This document shows positions 8,678-18,300 of a stretch of 64,000 nucleotides of DNA, in pieces. The position numbers and the translations under genes are program-made. How positions within the stretch are numbered: the stretch's first letter is position 1; every line of letters starts with the position of its first letter. The stretch covers positions 372,001 through 436,000 of the forward strand of contig NZ_BJTV01000004.1 in assembly GCF_007176755.1 (NCBI RefSeq), in the 5' to 3' direction. This DNA is from Streptomyces sp. 1-11. Lineage in GTDB: Bacteria; Actinomycetota; Actinomycetes; Streptomycetales; Streptomycetaceae. A model generated the notes under the pieces. The model saw only the letters and a program-made list of their open reading frames with translations, made no database searches and was not told the DNA's origin.

Positions 8678-9793
8678 TTACTTCAGGCCGAGCTTGTCGC
8701 AGGCGGACTTGTACTTGCCCGTGCAGATGTCGGCGACGGTGTAGACGCCGTCCTTGATGACGGTGTCGTTGATGTTGTCCTTGGTCAGCGCGGTGACCGG
8801 GACCAGCACCGAGGGGACGTCCTTGGCGGAGCCGGAGGAGACCTTGTCCTTGGCGACGGAGTCCAGGCTCTCGCCCTTGGCGAGGGCGACGGCCATCTCG
8901 GCGGCGGCCTCGGCCTCGGGGGCGTACGGCTTGTAGACGCTCATGTACTGCTCACCGGAGACGATGCGCTGCACACCGGCCAGCTCGGCGTCCTGGCCGG
9001 TGACCGGGACGGAGACGCCCGCGGCCTTCAGCGCGGTGATGATACCGCCGGCCATGCCGTCGTTCGCCGAGTAGACACCCGCGATCTTGCCCTTGCCGAC
9101 CGCGGAGATCGCCGCCTCCATCTCGGAGTTGGCGTTGTCCGGCGACCACTCCTTGGTGTCGTACTCCTTGGCGATGGTGACCTTGCCGTCGAGGACGGAG
9201 TGCGCGCCCTTCTTGAACTGGGCGGCGTTCGGGTCGGTGACCGAGCCGTTGACCATGACGATCTTGGAGGACTTGGTGGCCTTGCCGCCCAGCGCCTTCA
9301 GCAGGGCCTCGCCCTGGGTCTTGCCGACCTCCTCGTTGTCGAACGAGGTGTAGGCGCTGATCGGGCCCTCGGCGAGACGGTCGTACGCGACGACCTTGAT
9401 GCCGGCGTCCTTGGCCTTCTGGACCGAGTTCTGGATCGCCTTGGCGTCCACCGCGTCCAGGATCAGCACGTCCACCTTGTTGGTGATCATGGTGTCGACC
9501 TGCTGGGCCTGCAGGTTCGCGTCCTGGCGGGCGTTGTTGTACTGGATCTCCGCCTTGTTGTTCGTCAGCTCCTGGATCTTCTTCGTGATCAGGGGCTTGT
9601 CGAACTTCTCGTAGCGGGCGGTCTTGTTCTCCGGAAGCAGGAGACCGACCTTGATGTTGTCGCCCTTCTTGGCGGAGGACGCCGAAGAGCTGTCGTCTCC
9701 CTTGGACTCCTTGGCACTGCCACAGGCGGCCAGCGAGACGGCCATCGCACCAGCGGCAACGGCAACGGCGGCACGACGCATACGCGTGTTCAC
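8678..9793 (-). CDS. xylF: xylose-binding lipoprotein XylF
   Basis: This extracellular solute-binding protein of the xylose importer has 371 residues from the GTG at 9793. The N-terminus MNTRMRRAAVAVAAGAM leads to the lipobox LAAC at about residue 24, so it is lipid-anchored outside the membrane. The mature part has the periplasmic-binding type 1 (ribose/xylose) fold, with DNIKVGLLLPENKTARYEKF at its start, DVLILDAVDAKA, NSEMEAAISAVGKGKIAGVY and VPVTGQDAELAGVQRI. GGGAGG lies about 9 bases upstream of the chosen GTG; an ATG 22 codons further up would bury the signal peptide. It is first in the xylFGH operon, downstream of rok7B7. Confidence 0.93.
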   Translation of the reverse strand: MNTRMRRAAVAVAAGAMAVSLAACGSAKESKGDDSSSASSAKKGDNIKVGLLLPENKTARYEKFDKPLITKKIQELTNNKAEIQYNNARQDANLQAQQVDTMITNKVDVLILDAVDAKAIQNSVQKAKDAGIKVVAYDRLAEGPISAYTSFDNEEVGKTQGEALLKALGGKATKSSKIVMVNGSVTDPNAAQFKKGAHSVLDGKVTIAKEYDTKEWSPDNANSEMEAAISAVGKGKIAGVYSANDGMAGGIITALKAAGVSVPVTGQDAELAGVQRIVSGEQYMSVYKPYAPEAEAAAEMAVALAKGESLDSVAKDKVSSGSAKDVPSVLVPVTALTKDNINDTVIKDGVYTVADICTGKYKSACDKLGLK

Positions 9794-9868
9794 TCTGTTA
9801 AACCTCCCTGACGAGGCCGCGTCGTTGCGGCCGAGGTGGCTGGAAGTCAACTCGGCCACGCGTGCGAC

Positions 9869-9881
9869 GTCAAGAAGTAAA
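9869..9881 (-). promoter_or_regulatory. candidate Rok7B7 operator upstream of xylF
   Basis: Read on the minus strand this is TTTACTTCTTGAC, which fits at all 13 positions the degenerate motif TTKAMKHSTTSAV that I recall for S. coelicolor Rok7B7. It lies about 80 bases upstream of the xylF start. The motif is recalled, not looked up. Confidence 0.5.
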
Positions 9882-9891
9882 TCCTTAACGA

Positions 9892-9909
9892 GATGGCAAC
9901 GGTGCCATC
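9892..9909. promoter_or_regulatory. 18-bp imperfect palindrome between rok7B7 and xylF
   Basis: GATGGCAACGGTGCCATC has 8 of 9 base pairs. It lies 7 bases beyond the rok7B7 stop and about 100 bases upstream of xylF. It could be a weak terminator or an operator; its position next to the Rok7B7-like motif favours regulation of xylF. Confidence 0.4.
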
Positions 9910-9915
9910 CGTTCT

Positions 9916-11127
9916 CTAAGTGAAGGCAGGGGTGGCCGCCGCGAGCGTGCCCGCGGCAGACCCGTCCAGAAGGGTCGAATCGCCCATCTCGCTGAGCGCG
10001 AGAGCGAGAGCGCCGAGCACCTCCGCACGGCCACCAAGTGCCCCGGGAAGAACGGACAGTTGACGCGCCGCGCTGGGGATCGCGTAGCGGCCGACGGACT
10101 CCCTGATGGGCCCGAGGACGAGCTCTCCGGCCTCGGCGAGATCACCGCCGAGGACCACCCGGCTCGGGTTCAGCAGATTGCAGAGGTTGGCCACTCCACT
10201 GCCGATGTGGCGGCCGACGTCGGCGATCACCCGACGGCAGCCCGGGTCTCCGTCCCTGGCCAGCCGTACGACGCCTTCCAAGGTGAGGTCGGCGCCGTGG
10301 CTGGGCTGGAGCAGCGGAAGCACGTAGCGCGCGGCCGTGAACGTCTCCAGGCAGCCGCGGTTTCCGCATCGGCAGACCGGGCCGGATTCGTCGAGTGTAA
10401 TATGTCCGATTTCGCCAGCCGTGCCGCCCGGGCCGCGGTAGATCTTCCCGTTGATCACGAGACCGGCGCCGACGCCGCTGGCGACCTTGATGTACGCCAG
10501 GTCGCGGACGCCCTTGCCGCTGCCCCAGACCAGCTCGCCGAGCGCGCCGAGGTTGGCGTCGTTGTCCACGTGCACGGGCACGCCGAGCCGCTCGCGCAGC
10601 TCCTCGGCGGGCTTGGTGCCGGTCCAGCCCGGCAGGATGGCGGTGGACCCCAGGGTCCCCGACTCCACGTCGATCGGGCCGGGCACGCCGAGCCCGACGC
10701 CGGCCACCTTGGCGCGGTCCACTCCGGTGGCCGCGATCAGCCGGTTGACCAGTTCCTCGGCCCGGTCGAAGCCCTGCGCGGAGGAGGCGTCCACGTCCAG
10801 CGGCTCGGACTCCTCGGCCAGCACCTGGTGCGCGAGGTTCCCGATCGCGACGCGCAGGTGGGTGTGCCCGAAGTCCACGCCGATCACGATGCCGGCGTCC
10901 CCGCTCAGCGAGACGCTGCGGGCCCGCCGCCCGCCCGCCGACGTGGGCGTGACCTCGACGGTTCCGCCGTCCTTCAGCTCCCGCACGATGTTGGAGACCG
11001 TCGCGGCGGACAGGCCGGTCGTCCGTGCGATCTCCGCCTGCGTGAGCGACCCGGCAAGCCGCACTGCCCGCACGACTCGTTCCAGGTTGGCTCGGTGCAG
11101 CGACGACTGCGACCCCGGAGTCTCCAT
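9916..11127 (-). CDS. rok7B7: ROK-family transcriptional regulator Rok7B7
   Basis: The roughly 403-residue protein has an N-terminal winged HTH (SLTQAEIARTTGLSAATVSNIVREL, about residues 25-50) and a ROK sugar-kinase-like domain. The latter contains GVDFGHTHLRVAI, PGPIDVESG, the zinc site GEIGH...CRCGNRGC and LGGDLAEAGE. In S. coelicolor the orthologue (SCO6008, from memory) represses xylFGH and affects carbon catabolite repression and antibiotic production. It lies between the xylose and chitobiose transporter operons, all on the same strand. I chose the ATG at 11127 (GGGAG 11 bases upstream); an in-frame ATG at 11226 would add 33 residues without family character. Confidence 0.92.
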   Translation of the reverse strand: METPGSQSSLHRANLERVVRAVRLAGSLTQAEIARTTGLSAATVSNIVRELKDGGTVEVTPTSAGGRRARSVSLSGDAGIVIGVDFGHTHLRVAIGNLAHQVLAEESEPLDVDASSAQGFDRAEELVNRLIAATGVDRAKVAGVGLGVPGPIDVESGTLGSTAILPGWTGTKPAEELRERLGVPVHVDNDANLGALGELVWGSGKGVRDLAYIKVASGVGAGLVINGKIYRGPGGTAGEIGHITLDESGPVCRCGNRGCLETFTAARYVLPLLQPSHGADLTLEGVVRLARDGDPGCRRVIADVGRHIGSGVANLCNLLNPSRVVLGGDLAEAGELVLGPIRESVGRYAIPSAARQLSVLPGALGGRAEVLGALALALSEMGDSTLLDGSAAGTLAAATPAFT

Positions 11128-11592
11128 CGACCCATCCACTCCCGCCATCGGCCGGGCGGCCCCAGTGCCGCCCGTGGCCCAGGTCACATCTGCGGAACCG
11201 GGCCACTTACAAGTTATGAACTCCAAGCTCGGCTGTACGGGTTACCGCAGTCAAGTCCTTGACGGAAATCGCTCTCGCTTCTCTGGTCGCGCCGAGGACA
11301 CCCCGACGACATGTACAGGCCACCCGCGAGCAGGGCGGAAGGGGCTCGGGGCGGGTGTTCCGACACGTGCGGGCGAGGGTGCGGCGGCCCGTCGCCGGCT
11401 TCCCCGCGATCGTTCAGCCGCGGAACCCGGCGGACCGCCCCGTTACCCGGCCGTGACCCGCCGCGGCGCCGGGCCGCGGGGCGACGGTGCGAATCGCGAG
11501 TGCGAAGGCGCGGGCCGGCCCAGCGGCGCGGGAGGTCCGCGGCGGCCGGGCCGGACGGGTGGGGCGGCGGTCCGGGGACGGCGGGCAGGCGG
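11128..11592. other. intergenic region between ngcG and rok7B7
   Basis: No convincing gene lies in this stretch. It must hold the rok7B7 promoter on the minus strand; a TTGACT is present near 11250 but has no good partner -10 sequence. The remainder is very G/C-rich and unremarkable. Confidence 0.5.
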
Positions 11593-11630
11593 ACGGGCCC
11601 GGGCCTCCCCCGCGGGAGGTCCGGGCCCGT
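11593..11630 (-). terminator. 17-bp terminator hairpin after ngcG
   Basis: The arms 11593-11609 and 11614-11630 pair at 16 of 17 positions around a 4-base loop. The hairpin starts 15 bases past the ngcG stop and ends the ngcEFG operon. Confidence 0.85.
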
Positions 11631-11644
11631 GCGCGGGCCTGCCG

Positions 11645-12568
11645 CTACTTCAGGGCGCCCGCCGTCAGCCCCGCCACCACCTGGCGCTGGAAGACGATGT
11701 ACGCCCCCAGGACCGGCAGCATGGCCATCACCAGGCCGGCGAAGAGTCCGGACCAGTCGCCCTTGTACCCCTGGCTGACCGCGAGCTGCACCAGGCCCTG
11801 GGTGAGGACGCGCTTGTCGGGGTCGGTGTTGAGGACCGTGGGCAGCATGTACTGGTTCCACTGGCCGAGGAAGTTGAAGATGCCGACGCTGATCAGGCCC
11901 GGCTTGGCCATCGGCAGCATGATCTGGAAGAACGTACGCGTGTGCGAGGCGCCGTCGACGAAGGCCGCCTCCGCCACCGAGGTGGGCAGGGTGCGGAAGA
12001 ACGCCGTCAGGAAGAACACCGTGAACGGCAGCGAGTACGCGATGTAGACCAGGATCAGGCCGTGGATGGTGTTCAGCAGGCCCATGTTGTTCACGACGTA
12101 GAACAGCGGGACCAGCGCCAGCATGATCGGGAAGCTCATGCCGCCGATGAACAGGAAGTAGATGAAGCGGTTGCCGGGGAAGTCGAAGCGGGCCAGGACG
12201 TAGGCCGCCATGGAGCCGAGCACCAGGGTGCCGATGAGCGAGCCGCCGACCACCAGGATGGTGTTCAGGAAGTAGTCGCTCATGTTGGCCTGGGTCCAGG
12301 CCCTCGACCAGTTGTCGAAGTGCAGCCGGTCCGGCAGCGACCAGGGCGAGCCGAAGATGGAGGCGTCGTCCTTGAAGGACGTCATCACCGCCCACAGCAG
12401 CGGCAGGACCACCATGATCGCCCACAGGACCAGCATGCCGTGGGAGAAGACGTTGAGGACGGAGCCCTCCCTCTTCTGCACGGCCGGCCGCGCCGGCGCC
12501 ACGTCGACCTTCGACACGGTCGCGCCGGACTCGGCCGGCAGCGGTGCGGGGGTCTCGGTCGTCTTCAT
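11645..12568 (-). CDS. ngcG: GlcNAc/chitobiose ABC permease NgcG
   Basis: This MalG-type membrane subunit of a CUT1 sugar importer has 307 residues. A 50-residue Pro/Ala-rich cytoplasmic N-terminus is followed by six helices and the EAA-type loop EAAFVDGASHTRTFFQIMLP (about 215-235), which docks the shared ATPase MsiK. There is no ATPase gene in the operon, as usual for streptomycete CUT1 systems. It follows ngcF by 4 bases, with GGAG overlapping the ngcF end. The S. coelicolor counterpart is, from memory, SCO6007 (NgcG). Confidence 0.85.
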   Translation of the reverse strand: MKTTETPAPLPAESGATVSKVDVAPARPAVQKREGSVLNVFSHGMLVLWAIMVVLPLLWAVMTSFKDDASIFGSPWSLPDRLHFDNWSRAWTQANMSDYFLNTILVVGGSLIGTLVLGSMAAYVLARFDFPGNRFIYFLFIGGMSFPIMLALVPLFYVVNNMGLLNTIHGLILVYIAYSLPFTVFFLTAFFRTLPTSVAEAAFVDGASHTRTFFQIMLPMAKPGLISVGIFNFLGQWNQYMLPTVLNTDPDKRVLTQGLVQLAVSQGYKGDWSGLFAGLVMAMLPVLGAYIVFQRQVVAGLTAGALK

Positions 12569-12572
12569 CGCT

Positions 12573-13499
12573 TCAGTACTCCAGCCGCTCGCGACGGCCC
12601 AGCCGCATCACGATCGCCGCGAAGGCGAGCGTGACCACGAGGAGGGCGACGCCGATGGTGGTGGCGTAGGCGGCCTGACCGTCCCGGAACGCCTTCTGGT
12701 ACACGTACAAGACCATCACGGTGGTCGAGTAGTCGGGGCCGCCCGGCCCGGTCGTCATGATCTGGACGACCGCGAAGGACTCGGCGCCGAGCGCGAGGAT
12801 GCCCATGTAGACCCAGCCGGACTGCACGGTGTCCCACAGCAGCGGCAGGGTGATGCGGAAGAACGTGGTGAAGCGGCTCGCCCCGTCGAGCAGGGCCGCC
12901 TCGTACATCTCCGCCGGGATCGACGCCATGCCGGCCGAGAACAGCACCACGAAGAAGCCGACCGTGGACCACACCAGCACGGCCATCACGCACCACAGGG
13001 CGAGGTCCGGATCGCCCAGCCACAGGGGCTGGACGCTGTCGAGACCGATCCCGCGCAGGAACGAGTTGATGGCGCCGCTGTCCGGGTTGTAGGCGAAGGC
13101 GAACAGCAGCGCGACGATCGCGATCGACAGCACCTGCGGGAAGAAGTAGACGATTTTGTAGAACCCGGAGCCGCGGACTCCGGAAATCACCGGACCGCCC
13201 CGCCGGCGCCGTCCGCCCACATTGATCATGAAGGCGAAGAACAGCGCCAGGCCGATCGTCACCAGCGGCAGGACCAGCGCGAAGAGCAGGCTGTGCTGCA
13301 ACGACTTCCAGAAGATGTCGTCGTCGAACATCCTCCGGTAGTTGTCGAAGCCGACCATCTTGAATTCGGGACTCAGTCCGGTCCAGTCCGTGAACGAATA
13401 GTAGATGGACTGGATGAAGGGCCATACGACGAAAAGCGCGTAGAGCCCGAGGGGTACCGCGAGGAACCCCACGATGAACCGGTACTTGCCGTGCTGCAT
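12573..13499 (-). CDS. ngcF: GlcNAc/chitobiose ABC permease NgcF
   Basis: This MalF-type partner permease has 308 residues and six predicted helices. The early motif VVWPFIQSIYYSFTDWTGLS and the EAA loop MYEAALLDGASRFTTFFRITLP are typical of CUT1 transporters for oligosaccharides. With NgcG it forms the channel that takes N-acetylglucosamine or N,N'-diacetylchitobiose from lipoprotein NgcE. The ribosome site is weak (G-rich, distant), fitting coupled expression from the ngcE message 60 bases upstream. Substrate is inferred from synteny with the studied ngcEFG loci of S. olivaceoviridis and S. coelicolor. Confidence 0.85.
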   Translation of the reverse strand: MQHGKYRFIVGFLAVPLGLYALFVVWPFIQSIYYSFTDWTGLSPEFKMVGFDNYRRMFDDDIFWKSLQHSLLFALVLPLVTIGLALFFAFMINVGGRRRRGGPVISGVRGSGFYKIVYFFPQVLSIAIVALLFAFAYNPDSGAINSFLRGIGLDSVQPLWLGDPDLALWCVMAVLVWSTVGFFVVLFSAGMASIPAEMYEAALLDGASRFTTFFRITLPLLWDTVQSGWVYMGILALGAESFAVVQIMTTGPGGPDYSTTVMVLYVYQKAFRDGQAAYATTIGVALLVVTLAFAAIVMRLGRRERLEY

Positions 13500-13559
13500 T
13501 ACTGCCGACCCCGATCTCCGGTCAGGTGCTGCCGCTGGTGACGAACCCTCACTTCGGGC

Positions 13560-15005
13560 CTACTGGTGCTTGTAGTGCTTGATCGACGTGTCCTTCGCGG
13601 CCTCGTCGGCGAAGCCCTGGATCTTCTTGATGGCCTCCGCCGGGGTGAGGCGGCCGGCCATCATCTCGCCGAGCCCGGCCACCCCGATCTTCTCCTTCTG
13701 CAGCTGCACGTACCAGTCCTGCAGACGCGGATTCACCACGTTGGCTCCGGCCTTGTCCAGCGCCGCCACGCCGGACTTCAGGCCGGGGGTGAGGGAGATG
13801 CCGTCGGTGCCGCCGTTGAAGGCGGTCAGCGACTTCACCTTGGAGGTGAAGTTCTTCGAGGAGGCCTCGGAGAGCATGATGCGCAGCTGCTCCATGCCCC
13901 CCTCGGAGTTCGCCGCCTTGGCCGGCACGACGAAGGGCTCGCCGCCGGACGCCCAGATGGTGCCGAAGGGCATCTTGTCGGAGCCGTCGAGGCCGGTGGG
14001 CGCGGAGACGGCGAGGTTGAAGTCGGCCGGGATGACGTTGGCCGACTCGTTCTCCACCCAGGAGCCGTTCGGGATGAACAGCGCCTTGCCCTTGGCCCAC
14101 GCCGTCTGCGACTGGATGTGGTCCAGGCCCGGGGTGCCCTTGAGGACGTAGCCCTTCTTGTAGAGCTCGTAGTAGGCCTCGAAGCAGGCCTTGACGGCCG
14201 GGTGCTTCCAGGCGTTCGGCTCCAGGTTGTCGATGGCGTCCAGCACCTCGCGGCCGCCGACCTTGCCGATCATCGGGTACAGCGAGAAGGGCAGGTAGTA
14301 CGGGTACTTGCCCGCGTACGTCCAGCCCGCCATGCCCTTCTTCTTGGCCTTCTCGCAGACCTTGAGCATCTCGTCCCAGGTCTCCGGGTACTTCTCGTCC
14401 AGCGAGTCCAGGGCCTTCTGCGAGTACCAGACGCCGTAGACCGTGTAGGCGTAGTAAAGGATCCAGACCTTGTCGCCGTCGAACTGGCCCATCTCCACGA
14501 TGCCCGGGCGCAGCGTGTCGCGGACCTTCTTGCCCGGGTCGTCGTACGACGGCGCGTCCAGCAGCGGGGTGAGGTCCGCGAGCTGGTTCTTGCCGACGAG
14601 CACGCCCATGTCCATCTGCTCGGCGCCGGAGTTGTCGATGAGGTCCGGCGGGTTGCCCTGGTTGAAGCGGGGCTGCAGGGTGGACTGGATCTTCTGGGTG
14701 GCGGAGAACTTCACCGTGGCCTTGGGGAAGTCCTTCTGGTAGATCTTCACCGCGTCCTGGGCGTACTCCTTGCCGAAGCCGCCGTCGAAGAGGACGAACT
14801 CCATCTTCGCGCCGTCGTTGACGCCGAGCGGGTTCTTCGCGGTCTTCTTGCCCGCCTTGGCCTTGTCCTGTCCGTCACCGCCACTGCTCGCGCAGGCGGA
14901 CAGCAGGCCCATTCCGGGGGCGGCCACCAGGCCGAGCGCAGCGGAACGCTTGATCAGATCGCGACGGCCGACGCCCTCGCCACCGTGGTGCGCAGTGGAT
15001 CCCAT
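13560..15005 (-). CDS. ngcE: GlcNAc/chitobiose-binding lipoprotein NgcE
   Basis: This is a family 1 solute-binding protein of 481 residues. Its export signal combines a twin-arginine motif (GRRDLIKRSAAL, about 13-24) with a lipobox (LSAC, about residue 41), indicating a Tat-exported lipoprotein. The mature part has the elongated extracellular solute-binding fold (VLFDGGFGKEYAQDAVKIY, NPPDLIDNSGA, FIPNGSWVENE). It binds chitin-derived sugars for NgcFG; the affinity cannot be read from sequence. The ATG at 15005 has GAGG 8 bases upstream. A DasR-like operator sits about 95 bases further up. First gene of the ngcEFG operon, divergent from the GH92 gene. Confidence 0.87.
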   Translation of the reverse strand: MGSTAHHGGEGVGRRDLIKRSAALGLVAAPGMGLLSACASSGGDGQDKAKAGKKTAKNPLGVNDGAKMEFVLFDGGFGKEYAQDAVKIYQKDFPKATVKFSATQKIQSTLQPRFNQGNPPDLIDNSGAEQMDMGVLVGKNQLADLTPLLDAPSYDDPGKKVRDTLRPGIVEMGQFDGDKVWILYYAYTVYGVWYSQKALDSLDEKYPETWDEMLKVCEKAKKKGMAGWTYAGKYPYYLPFSLYPMIGKVGGREVLDAIDNLEPNAWKHPAVKACFEAYYELYKKGYVLKGTPGLDHIQSQTAWAKGKALFIPNGSWVENESANVIPADFNLAVSAPTGLDGSDKMPFGTIWASGGEPFVVPAKAANSEGGMEQLRIMLSEASSKNFTSKVKSLTAFNGGTDGISLTPGLKSGVAALDKAGANVVNPRLQDWYVQLQKEKIGVAGLGEMMAGRLTPAEAIKKIQGFADEAAKDTSIKHYKHQ

Positions 15006-15098
15006 GCTCAAGTCCTCGCCTTCTCCAGGACTCAGGCGGTGAACCGGATCCTCCCCGGCACCGCTGTCGGGTAGTGCAGGGTCATGCGGGAAACGCCG

Positions 15099-15114
15099 AC
15101 AGGTATAGTCCACT
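15099..15114 (-). promoter_or_regulatory. DasR-responsive-element-like site upstream of ngcE
   Basis: On the minus strand AGTGGACTATACCTGT matches 12 of 16 positions of the known DasR box (A-C/G-TGGTCTAGACCA-C/G-T). It lies about 95 bases upstream of ngcE, as expected for a GlcNAc-regulon gene. Confidence 0.5.
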
Positions 15115-15255
15115 TCCCGCCAGCGGAGCAAGATCGAATGCAAGGTTCCCGGTGGGTCTTTTCCGAGTTGAGACCTCCCGGAAATATGAGCGGCCTGTGG
15201 GCGCCCTGCCGGAAAAAGTCGCGACATAAGGCCCTGAATGCCACGGCCAACACCC

Positions 15256-15316
15256 TTGACATCACGGGCCACTTGACCACCTACTGGTTCCTGCGCATCG
15301 AGCTGACAACGTTGTC
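15256..15316 (+). promoter_or_regulatory. promoter and operator of the first GH92 gene
   Basis: A TTGACA -35 hexamer lies at 15256-15261 with a plausible -10 region about 18 bases on. A perfect 12-bp palindrome GACAACGTTGTC follows at 15305-15316, between the likely transcription start and the ribosome site. A repressor bound there would block the transcript. The same palindrome occurs upstream of the second GH92 gene. Confidence 0.6.
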
Positions 15317-15345
15317 CGGAGTGAGCGCAGGAGGGGAAGCTGTAG

Positions 15346-18300
15346 ATGCAGCGCAGAAGTCGACTCAGAAACGGTCCGGCGGTCGTGCTCACGGCCGCCT
15401 TCGTCATGGCCGTCGGCACCCAGGGCGCGGCGGTCGCCCTGCCGGCGAAGGCACCGGCCGCCGACCGGGAGTTCGCGTCCTCGTTCGAGGCGGGCGACCC
15501 GGCGACGGACTGGCTGAACACCGTGGACACGGGGGCGGACGGGGGCAGACGCGCCTCGGGCGTGGACGGCGGCTACAGCACCGGCATCCCGGGCAACGTC
15601 ACCGACCACGTGACCGAGGTCCGGGCCAGCGCGGAGAACACGGGCGGGGGCGAGGTGAAGGAGAACCTCGTCGACGGCGAGCCCGGTACCAAGTGGCTGG
15701 CCTTCCAGCCCACCGGCTGGGCCGAGTTCGACCTGGACAAGCCGGTCAAGCTGGTGACGTACGCGCTCACTTCGGCCAACGACTTCGCCGAGCGGGACCC
15801 GAAGGACTGGACGCTCCAGGGCTCGGCCGACGGCAAGGACTGGAAGACGCTCGACACCCGCTCGGGTGAGAGCTTCAAGGAGCGGTTCCAGACGAAGAAG
15901 TACGACCTGGCCGAGCCCGCCGAGTACCAGCACTTCCGCCTCGACGTGAGCGCGAACAACGGCGCCTCGGGCATCCTGCAGCTCGCCGACGTGCAGTTCT
16001 CCACCGGCGGCGGCGACGCCCCGGTGCCCCAGGACATGCTCACCCTGGTGGACAAGGGACCGGCCGGCTCGCCCACGGCCAAGGCCGGCGCCGGATTCAC
16101 CGGAAAGCGTGCCCTGCGCTACGCCGGACGGCACACGGCCGCCGGGCGGGCGTACTCGTACAACAAGGTCTTCGACGTCAACGTGAAGGTGAGCGGCGAC
16201 ACCCAGCTCTCCTACCGGGTCTTCCCGTCGATGGCCGACGGCGACCGGGACTACGACGCCACCAACGTCGCCGTCGACCTGGCCTTCACCGACGGGACCT
16301 ACCTCAGCGACCTGGGCGCCACCGACCAGCACGGCTTCCCGCTGACGCCGCGCGGCCAGGGCGCGGCGAAGGCGCTGTACGTCAACCAGTGGAACAACGT
16401 GGCCTCCCGGATCGGCTCGGTGGCGGCCGGCAAGACGGTGGACCGGATACTGGTGGCCTACGACTCGCCGGACGGCCCGGCGAAGTTCCGCGGCTGGTTG
16501 GACGACGTCGCCCTGAAGCGGGTGGCGCCCGAGAAGCCCAGGGCGCACCTGTCGGACTACGCGCTGACCACCCGCGGCACCAACTCAAGCGGCAGCTTCT
16601 CGCGCGGCAACAACTTCCCGGCGACGGCCGTCCCGCACGGCTTCAACTTCTGGACGCCGGTGACCAACGCGTCTTCGCTGAGCTGGCTCTACGAGTACGC
16701 ACATGCGAACAACGACGACAACCTGCCGACGATCCAGGCGTTCAGCGCGAGCCATGAGCCGAGTCCCTGGATGGGCGACCGGCAGACCTTCCAGCTCATG
16801 CCGTCGGCCGCCGCGGGCACCCCGGACACCGGCCGCGCGGCACGCGGGCTGGCCTTCCGGCACGAGAACGAGACCGCACGGCCGTACTACTACGGCGTCC
16901 GGTTCGAGAACGGGCTGAAGGCCGAGATAGCCCCGACCGACCACGCGGCCGCGCTGCGCTTCACCTACCCGGGTGACGACGCGAGCGTGGTGTTCGACAA
17001 CGTGACCGAGCAGGCCGGCCTGACGCTGGACAAGGAGCACGGCGTCGTCACCGGCTACTCGGACGTGAAGTCGGGCCTGTCCACGGGCGCGACCCGGCTG
17101 TTCGTGTACGGCCGGTTCGACAAGCCGGTGACCGGCGGCGACTCCAGCGGGGTGAAGGGCTTCCTGCGCTTCGACGCGGGCGCCGACCGCACGGTCGGCC
17201 TGCGGCTGGCGACCTCGCTGATCAGCGTGGACCAGGCGAAGGACAACCTGGCGCAGGAGATCCCGGACGGCACGTCCTTCGGCACGGTCAAGGAGCGGGC
17301 CCAGCGGACCTGGGACGCGCTGCTCGGCAAGGTCGAGGTGGAGGGCGCGACCCCGGACCAGCTCACCACGCTGTACTCCAGCATGTACCGGCTCTACCTG
17401 TACCCGAACTCCGGCTTCGAGAAGGTGGGCGGCAAGGACCAGTACGCCTCGCCCTTCTCCCCCATGCCGGGCCCGGACAGCCCGACGCACACCGGCGCGA
17501 AGATCGTCGACGGCAAGGTGTACGTGAACAACGGCTTCTGGGACACCTACCGGACCACCTGGCCCGCGTACTCGTTCCTGACCCCGTCGCAGGCGGGCGA
17601 GATGGTCGACGGGTTCGTGCAGCAGTACAAGGACGGCGGCTGGACCTCCCGCTGGTCCTCCCCCGGCTACGCCGACCTGATGACCGGCACCTCGTCGGAC
17701 GTCGCGTTCGCCGACGCGTACGTCAAGGGCGTGAAGTTCGACGCGAAGGCGGCCTACGACGCGGCGGTCAAGAACGCCACGGTCGTCCCGCCCTCCTCGG
17801 GCGTGGGACGCAAGGGCATGAGCACCTCGCCGTTCCTCGGCTACACCAGCACCGACACCCACGAGGGCCTGTCGTGGGCGATGGAGGGCTACGTCAACGA
17901 CTACGGCATCGCCAGGATGGGCGAGGCCCTGTACAAGAAGACGGGCGAGAAGCACTACAAGGAGGAGTCGGAGTACTTCCTCAACCGCGCCCGGGACTAC
18001 GTGAACCTCTTCGACTCCAAGGCGGGCTTCTTCCAGGGCCGTGACGCCAAGGGCGACTGGCGTCTGGACTCCGCCAAGTACGACCCGCGCGTGTGGGGTT
18101 ACGACTACACGGAGACCAACGGCTGGGGCTACGCCTTCACCGCCCCGCAGGACAGCCGGGGCCTGGCCAACCTGTACGGCGGCCGGCAGGGCCTCGCGGA
18201 CAAGCTCGACGAGTACTTCGCCACGCCCGAGACGGCCTCGCCGGACCACGTCGGCTCCTACGGCGGCGTCATCCACGAGATGACCGAGGCGCGCGACGTC

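Noticed and set aside
9916-11127. Sugar kinase rather than regulator for the ROK protein
   Set aside because: An N-terminal winged HTH is present and the locus matches the known regulator rok7B7.
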